A stretch of 15,744 bases of DNA from Kiloniellaceae bacterium (GTDB lineage: Bacteria > Pseudomonadota > Alphaproteobacteria > Kiloniellales > Kiloniellaceae): NCBI GenBank assembly GCA_021776195.1, contig JAJFGK010000024.1:1-15744 (forward strand), given 5' to 3'. The translations under genes and the position numbers were made by a program. Below, in pieces: positions 7,292 to 15,744 of this stretch. Position 1 is the first letter of the stretch, and each line of letters opens with the position of its first letter. The notes under the pieces were generated by a model, which saw nothing but the letters and a program-made list of their open reading frames with translations, was not told the DNA's origin and searched no databases.

Positions 7292-7747
7292 TCAGACCAG
7301 GGCCTCCTTGACCCAACCGCTGGCCTTGCCGAAATCCATGCGCCCGGGATAGCGCCCCTTGAGCTCGCTCATGACCCGTCCCATGTCCTTCAGGGACGAG
7401 GCGCCGAGTTCCGCGATCACCGCCGCGATGGCCTCGCGGGTCGCGGCCTCGTCGAGCGGTTCGGGCAGAAAACCCTCGATCACCGCGATTTCCGCCGCCT
7501 CGCGCTCGGCCAACTCGCTGCGATCGCCCTTGGTGTACATCTCGATGGAATCGTGACGCTGACGCACCATTTTCTGGAGCATATCCAGGATCTGGTCCTC
7601 GCCGATCTCCTCGCCATCGCCCTTGGTTCGAGCGGCGATGTCGCGGTCCTTCAAGGCAGCCAGGATCAGGCGCAGCGTGGACGTGGCCAACGCCTCCTTC
7701 GCGAGCATCGATTCCTTGAGGGCGTCGTTGAGCCGCTTTCGCAGCAT
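7292..7747 (-). CDS. GatB/YqeY domain-containing protein
   Basis: A 151-residue stand-alone YqeY protein, the same helical domain found at the C-terminus of the GatB subunit of glutamyl/aspartyl-tRNA amidotransferase, where it contacts tRNA. Typical sequence features are an N-terminal MLRKRLNDALKESM, ALKDRDIAAR, the central EDQILDMLQKMVRQRHDSIE (50-69), IEGFLPEPL and a C-terminal KGRYPGRMDFGKAS. The cellular role of the free-standing form is poorly defined. The ATG at 7747 is chosen because it starts the conserved domain and has AGGAG about 11 bases upstream; an open frame back to 7834 would add 29 unconserved residues. It is the first gene of the yqeY-dnaG-rpoD series, an arrangement common in alphaproteobacteria, and is divergent from carA. 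Confidence 0.93.
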   Translation of the reverse strand: MLRKRLNDALKESMLAKEALATSTLRLILAALKDRDIAARTKGDGEEIGEDQILDMLQKMVRQRHDSIEMYTKGDRSELAEREAAEIAVIEGFLPEPLDEAATREAIAAVIAELGASSLKDMGRVMSELKGRYPGRMDFGKASGWVKEALV

Positions 7748-7805
7748 ATCCGGTGTGGCTCCTATTGGCGCGCGCGCGGGGCTCCGATTTGCACGAGCGA
7801 GCGGG

Positions 7806-7834
7806 AGGTTAGCCGAAAAGATAGCAAATGGCAA
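7806..7834 (-). promoter_or_regulatory. Candidate promoter for the yqeY-dnaG-rpoD series
   Basis: On the minus strand TTGCCA (7829-7834, 5 of 6 to the -35 consensus) and TAACCT (7806-7811, 3 of 6) are spaced by 17 bases. Transcription would start near 7800, leaving a leader of roughly 50 bases before the yqeY ATG. The region just behind it (about 7850-7885) is the most AT-rich stretch in the window. Confidence 0.4.
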
Positions 7835-7891
7835 AGCCTACCTATCTCGTTAACCTATTGTTTTTATTGTATTAAATTATTTCCACAGAGC

Positions 7892-7920
7892 TTGACCTAC
7901 CCTCCCGCTTGGCCTAAACA
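7892..7920 (+). promoter_or_regulatory. Candidate promoter for carA
   Basis: TTGACC (7892-7897, 5 of 6) and TAAACA (7915-7920, 3 of 6) are separated by exactly 17 bases. This would give a short leader of about 20 bases before the carA ATG at 7947. The AT-rich stretch immediately upstream could act as an UP-type element. Confidence 0.45.
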
Positions 7921-7946
7921 GGGCCAAATAGAAGTGATCGATCTCC

Positions 7947-9173
<1,227 letters not shown>

Positions 9174-9229
9174 GACCAGGTCGGGGCGTGAAGCCGGGGC
9201 GGCAAGACCTTTCGCAGATTTGCCCTTCA

Positions 9230-9267
9230 GGGGCTTTCCTTACCCCCTTAGCCATGGCAAAAGCCCC
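9230..9267 (+). other. Inverted repeat in the carA-carB gap
   Basis: GGGGCTTT (9230-9237) and AAAGCCCC (9260-9267) can pair as an 8-bp stem around a 22-base loop. No T-run follows, so it is not a standard intrinsic terminator. It could be an RNA processing or expression-balancing structure between the subunit genes, or chance in GC-rich sequence. Confidence 0.35.
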
Positions 9268-9335
9268 GCTTAGCCGTCATCGAGTCGACCCTGCCGCGCG
9301 CCCATCCGGTCGCGCGCCAACCGTAAAGCTGCGCC

Positions 9336-12635
<3,300 letters not shown>

Positions 12636-12688
12636 ACCTCTGCCATCCTAAACTCCTCGACTATGTATCAACTGCAGTGGACGTCGCC

Positions 12689-13165
12689 ATGAGCGAAAAA
12701 GTACCTATTACAGCCGAGGGCTTGGCGCGCCTGCAGGAAGAACTGCGCCACCTGAAGAACACGGCTCGACCGGAGGTGATCAAGGCCATCGCGCAGGCCC
12801 GCGAGCATGGCGACCTTTCGGAGAACGCGGAATATCACGCCGCACGCGAACGCCAAAGTTTCATCGAGGGCCGCGTCGGCGAGCTGGAGGACAAAATCTC
12901 CCGCGCCGAGGTGATCGACGTGTCGTCGCTGAGCGGCACGACGGTCATGTTCGGCGCCACGGTCAAGCTTTCCGACGAGGATACCGACGAAGAGCTGACC
13001 TATCAGCTCGTCGGCGATGACGAGGCCGATATCCGCCAGGGCCGGCTCTCCATTTCGGCGCCCCTGAGCCGTGCTCTCATCGGCAAGGAAACCGGCGACT
13101 CCGTCGAGGTGTCCACGCCCAAGGGCGAAAAGGGCTACGAAATCATTGCCGTAAGCTACAAGTAG
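12689..13165 (+). CDS. greA: Transcription elongation factor GreA
   Basis: GreA enters the RNA polymerase secondary channel and stimulates cleavage of backtracked transcripts. From ATG 12689 it is 158 residues, the same length as the E. coli protein. The N-terminal coiled coil runs to about residue 75. It carries the tip acids D42 and E45 within [20 protein letters not shown], equivalent to E. coli D41 and E44. The C-terminal globular domain includes [23 protein letters not shown] and [13 protein letters not shown] at 12677 would add four residues (MDVA) and is less likely because the conserved part starts at the ATG. The Shine-Dalgarno sequence is weak. The carA-carB-greA order is familiar from alphaproteobacteria, and carB-greA spacing (53 bases) allows co-transcription. 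It is convergent with the Lrp-family gene. Confidence 0.97.
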   Translation: MSEKVPITAEGLARLQEELRHLKNTARPEVIKAIAQAREHGDLSENAEYHAARERQSFIEGRVGELEDKISRAEVIDVSSLSGTTVMFGATVKLSDEDTDEELTYQLVGDDEADIRQGRLSISAPLSRALIGKETGDSVEVSTPKGEKGYEIIAVSYK

Positions 13166-13199
13166 GCGAGCACGGAACGCCGCTAGAACGGCCCCGCTG

Positions 13200-13213
13200 C
13201 GCCCCGAGGGGCG
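13200..13213. terminator. Weak hairpin between convergent greA and Lrp-family gene
   Basis: CGCCCCGAGGGGCG forms a short, very GC-rich stem (5 bp around CGAG) in the 90-base gap between convergent genes. It lacks a T-run on both sides, so it is at best a poor intrinsic terminator or a pause site. Confidence 0.3.
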
Positions 13214-13255
13214 ATCCAGGGGGCAATCCAGGGAGGCGTCCGGGGCGAAGCGAAC

Positions 13256-13747
13256 CTATTCGACCTCCAGGCCCTCTTCGGGATTGACCGGAATGCCCGG
13301 CTCTGACTTCGAGGAGCGGATGATCTGGATGGTCTGGACGGTGGATACGTGGGGCGCCGCCGTCAGGCGCTGGGTCAATTCGTTCTCATGGGCCGTGTTG
13401 CGTGCCACGAGCTTCAAGACGAAATCGTGAGGCCCCCGCGCCATGTGGCACTCGCGCACCTCCGGCCAGCCGCCGACCAGGGTCTCGAAAGCCGTCAGCA
13501 CGGCGTCTGACTGACCGTCGAGTCCGACCAGCGCGAAAAAACTGACCTCGAATCCCAGCGTCTCGCCGCGCAGGCTGGCGTGGTAGCCGCGGATGTAGCC
13601 GGCCTCCTCGAGGGCGCGGACGCGGCGCAGACAAGGCGGCGCCGAGATCCCCGCACGGCGGGCCAGTTCGACGTTGGTCATACGGCCATCGACCTGGAGA
13701 TCGTGCAGGATCTGAAGATCGATCCTGTCGAGCTTAACGCGGCGCAT
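13256..13747 (-). CDS. Lrp/AsnC-family transcriptional regulator
   Basis: A 163-residue feast/famine-type regulator. Such proteins form octamers or larger, bind DNA by an N-terminal winged helix-turn-helix, and sense amino acids or related ligands through a C-terminal RAM domain. The N-terminal part has KLDRIDLQILHDLQVDGR and the HTH in NVELARRAGISAPPCLRRVRAL (25-46). The RAM domain runs about 68-145 with GPHDFVLKLVARN at 105-117. The last 18 residues (SKSEPGIPVNPEEGLEVE) form an acidic tail. The ATG at 13747 has an excellent GGAGG about 9 bases upstream. The ligand and targets are unknown. Two dyad sites lie upstream and suggest autoregulation, a habit of this family. Confidence 0.95.
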   Translation of the reverse strand: MRRVKLDRIDLQILHDLQVDGRMTNVELARRAGISAPPCLRRVRALEEAGYIRGYHASLRGETLGFEVSFFALVGLDGQSDAVLTAFETLVGGWPEVRECHMARGPHDFVLKLVARNTAHENELTQRLTAAPHVSTVQTIQIIRSSKSEPGIPVNPEEGLEVE

Positions 13748-13798
13748 GGCAACATTCCTCCACGGTCGACCCAGGCGATCGGCAACGCCGGATCAATC

Positions 13799-13858
13799 CT
13801 AGACGAAAGATTCTTTCTAGAATTTGCCATATCGCCACAGCAAACGAAAGATTATTTC
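13799..13858. promoter_or_regulatory. Pair of dyad operator-like sites upstream of the Lrp-family gene
   Basis: The 15-mer ACGAAAGATT(C/A)TTTC occurs at 13803-13817 and 13844-13858, differing at one position. Each copy has internal dyad symmetry: GAAAG-ATT-CTTTC in the first, with flanking CTAG at 13799 and 13817, and CGAAA-GATTA-TTTCG in the second. The starts are 41 bp apart, close to four helical turns, so both would face the same side of the DNA. This is the pattern expected for an Lrp-like oligomer binding cooperatively. The assignment as operator is inference. Confidence 0.5.
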
Positions 13859-13880
13859 GCACGGCACCAGTAAAACCCAA
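13851..13880 (-). promoter_or_regulatory. Candidate promoter for the Lrp-family gene
   Basis: On the minus strand AATAAT (13851-13856, 5 of 6) lies 18 bases after TTGGGT (13875-13880, 3 of 6). The -10 box sits inside the upstream dyad, so regulator binding there would block RNA polymerase. The leader would be close to 100 bases. Confidence 0.3.
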
Positions 13881-14016
13881 TGCCGCAACGCGTGGCCCGC
13901 ATCACAGGTCGACGGCGTGACGATGAGCGCGTGCGGCCAGGTCGAAAATCTCGATGTCCCTGGCGCCGTCCATGAAGTCGTGCAGGTGGGGCGGCGGCCC
14001 TGGAGAGCAGGAGACT

Positions 14017-15744
14017 CTAACCGGCGGCGCGGGCGATGATCGACACCTTGCCCCATTGGTTCACCTTCGCCAGAAACTCGGTCCGCTCGATCGGCTTGGC
14101 GATGTAGTCATTCATTCCCGCCTCGAGGCAGCGCTCGCGGTCGCCCTTCATGGCGTCCGCCGTCATGGCGATGATCGGCAGGTCGGCGATGGCCGGCGTG
14201 GCGCGAATCCGGCGGGTGACCAGAAGACCGTCCAGGCCGGGCATGCGCAGGTCCATCAACACCAGGTCGATCAGCTCTTCGTCTTTCATTCCATCGAGGG
14301 TTCTCAGCGCCGATTCGCCATCATCGGCAAGGAGCACGTTGTGGCCGGCGCGGGTGAGAATGATGTGCGCCAGAAGCTGGTTGGCACGGTTGTCCTCGAC
14401 CACGAGGATGCGAAACTTCGTGTCGCTCGACAAGTCGGCCCCTGGCGTATCGGGGGCCGGTGGCATTGCTTTTGCATCGACTTGAACTGTGGCATCGGCC
14501 GGCGCGGCGGGCCGCTTGGCCGTTCCTGTCTTGGCACCGACTTTCGAGGCCTTGAGGGCGCCCAGCAAGGACGTCGCCCGAAACGGCTTGGCAAGCAACG
14601 CAGCATAGCCGTCCGGCGCCGTTGCCTGTTCCCGCGGCCAGTCCGCCAGAACGAAGGAGGCGGCGCTGCCCGCCCCCTGGACGAGGGACAACGCGAGCGG
14701 CGAGGCACTTTTCAAATCGCCGTCGACCAGCACCAGGTCATAGGAATTGTCCTTCAAGGCCTGGATTGCAGCCGGACCATCGTCCGCCAGATCGCACTGG
14801 AGTTCGAAGTCCCGCAGGGCCCGACCTTGCAGATCCCGGGCCAAGGCGTGGTCGTGAACCACCAGAATCCGCCGACCATGAAACTCCTTGGCGAAGTCGA
14901 ATGGCGTCAGCGCCTCATCACCGGTTTCGGCCGGCGGCTCGCGCTTCAGCGTCACAGTGGCGGCAAAGCGACTGCCTTTTCCCGGCTCGCTGTCGACTGC
15001 GATGGTCCCGCCCATCAAGTCGACTAACTGGTGGCTGATAGCAAGCCCCAACCCGGTGCCGCCGGTCTGTTGCGCTTCGTGGGACTCGCCACGCACGTAC
15101 TTCTCGAACAAGCGAGGCCGCAGGTCGGCGGGGATGCCCATGCCACTGTCGGATACGACAATCTCGATGGTCGCCGATTCGTCCGACAGCTCAACAAGCC
15201 GAACCTCGCAGGTCACCGCACCGGCCTGGGTGAACTTGATTGCGTTACCAAGCAGGTTCAACAGTACCTGACGCAATCGGCCGGGATCCCCCACCAGTCG
15301 ATGAGGCAAGCGTCGCGCGCTATGAATCAGGAGATCGATTTCCTTGGCCGCGGCCCTCGGGGCCAGCAGCTCTACGACCGATTCGACCAAGTGCCCCAAA
15401 TCGAACACCGAGAGTCGTAGTTCGAGTCGGCCAGCCTCCGCCTGAGACAAGTCGAGCAACCCGTTGACCAAATCGAGCAGGGCTTCGCTCGAAAACTTGA
15501 TGATGTCCAGCTGAGCGTGCTGATCGGCGCTCAGGTTGGTTTCCTGCAGCAAGGATACCATGCCCAGGATCCCATTCATGGGCGTGCGGATTTCATGGCT
15601 GACACTGGCCAGCAGCTCGGACTTTGCCCGGTCGGCGTTGCGCGCGCTTACCGCTTCGGCCTGCGCCCGTTTGGCAATCTTCTCGGCATTTGCATTGCTA
15701 TCGGTGCCAGCGCTGGCGACGGCCGAGGCGGCAGCCTCGGCCGT
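14017..15744 (-). CDS. Hybrid sensor histidine kinase with two receiver domains (partial, N-terminus missing)
   Basis: The visible 575 residues are the signalling half of a hybrid two-component kinase; the sensor part lies outside the window. An Ala/Glu/Lys-rich, probably coiled-coil linker leads to the HisKA box SHEIRTPMNG with the phosphoacceptor at visible residue H50. The HATPase domain shows the N box (GNAIKFTQ, N167), DSGMGIP (199-205) and GTGLGLAIS (229-237). The first receiver-like domain (about 290-400) has D341 and K386, but the usual acidic pair is replaced by VVHDH. After a Pro/Ala-rich linker, the second receiver has VVEDN (E450, D451), phosphoacceptor D498 (LMDLRMPGLDG), T528 and K550 (IAKP). 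No HPt domain follows, so a separate phosphotransfer protein or response regulator is likely. The stop is TAG at 14017-14019. The stimulus is unknown. Confidence 0.94.
   Translation of the reverse strand, partial: TAEAAASAVASAGTDSNANAEKIAKRAQAEAVSARNADRAKSELLASVSHEIRTPMNGILGMVSLLQETNLSADQHAQLDIIKFSSEALLDLVNGLLDLSQAEAGRLELRLSVFDLGHLVESVVELLAPRAAAKEIDLLIHSARRLPHRLVGDPGRLRQVLLNLLGNAIKFTQAGAVTCEVRLVELSDESATIEIVVSDSGMGIPADLRPRLFEKYVRGESHEAQQTGGTGLGLAISHQLVDLMGGTIAVDSEPGKGSRFAATVTLKREPPAETGDEALTPFDFAKEFHGRRILVVHDHALARDLQGRALRDFELQCDLADDGPAAIQALKDNSYDLVLVDGDLKSASPLALSLVQGAGSAASFVLADWPREQATAPDGYAALLAKPFRATSLLGALKASKVGAKTGTAKRPAAPADATVQVDAKAMPPAPDTPGADLSSDTKFRILVVEDNRANQLLAHIILTRAGHNVLLADDGESALRTLDGMKDEELIDLVLMDLRMPGLDGLLVTRRIRATPAIADLPIIAMTADAMKGDRERCLEAGMNDYIAKPIERTEFLAKVNQWGKVSIIARAAG

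Overview
The window is a GC-rich stretch of chromosome that looks like an alphaproteobacterium, probably Rhodospirillales-like. The evidence is high-GC codon use, the gene order yqeY-dnaG-rpoD running opposite to carA-carB-greA, and an alphaproteobacterial type of primary sigma factor with a large acidic spacer. Assignment below class level is inference; no rRNA or marker comparison was possible.

Layout. At the left edge is the 3' part of a family 5 peptide-type ABC substrate-binding protein (2-919, +). It is followed by a 415-base gene-free stretch (920-1334). That stretch holds a compact element of about 183 bp bounded by imperfect terminal inverted repeats (940-1122), with a short orphan coding tail inside it. 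Next come a minus-strand tRNA with anticodon CAT (1335-1410, probably tRNA-Ile2), an RNase Z-like metallo-beta-lactamase-fold hydrolase (1477-2364, -) and an AAC(6')-like GNAT acetyltransferase (2372-2878, -). Upstream of these on the same strand is the macromolecular-synthesis cluster: rpoD (2921-5062), dnaG (5199-7139) and yqeY (7292-7747). A 199-bp intergenic region with an AT-rich core separates this from the divergent carA (7947-9173), carB (9336-12635) and greA (12689-13165) on the plus strand. A convergent Lrp/AsnC-family regulator (13256-13747, -) follows, with two dyad-symmetric sites upstream. The window ends inside a hybrid sensor histidine kinase (14017-15744, -) whose N-terminus lies outside.

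How the genes work together. yqeY-dnaG-rpoD serve translation-associated functions, primer synthesis for replication, and housekeeping transcription. carA and carB form carbamoyl-phosphate synthase, feeding pyrimidine and arginine synthesis. greA rescues backtracked RNA polymerase. The Lrp-family gene and the kinase are separate regulatory units.

Most of the window is ordinary core genome and I see no evidence of a complete undescribed defence or mobile system. The points most worth a second look are the inverted-repeat element next to the tRNA, the pair of near-identical dyads 41 bp apart upstream of the Lrp-family gene, the repeat-expanded spacer in the primary sigma factor, and the tandem intact/degenerate receiver arrangement in the kinase.
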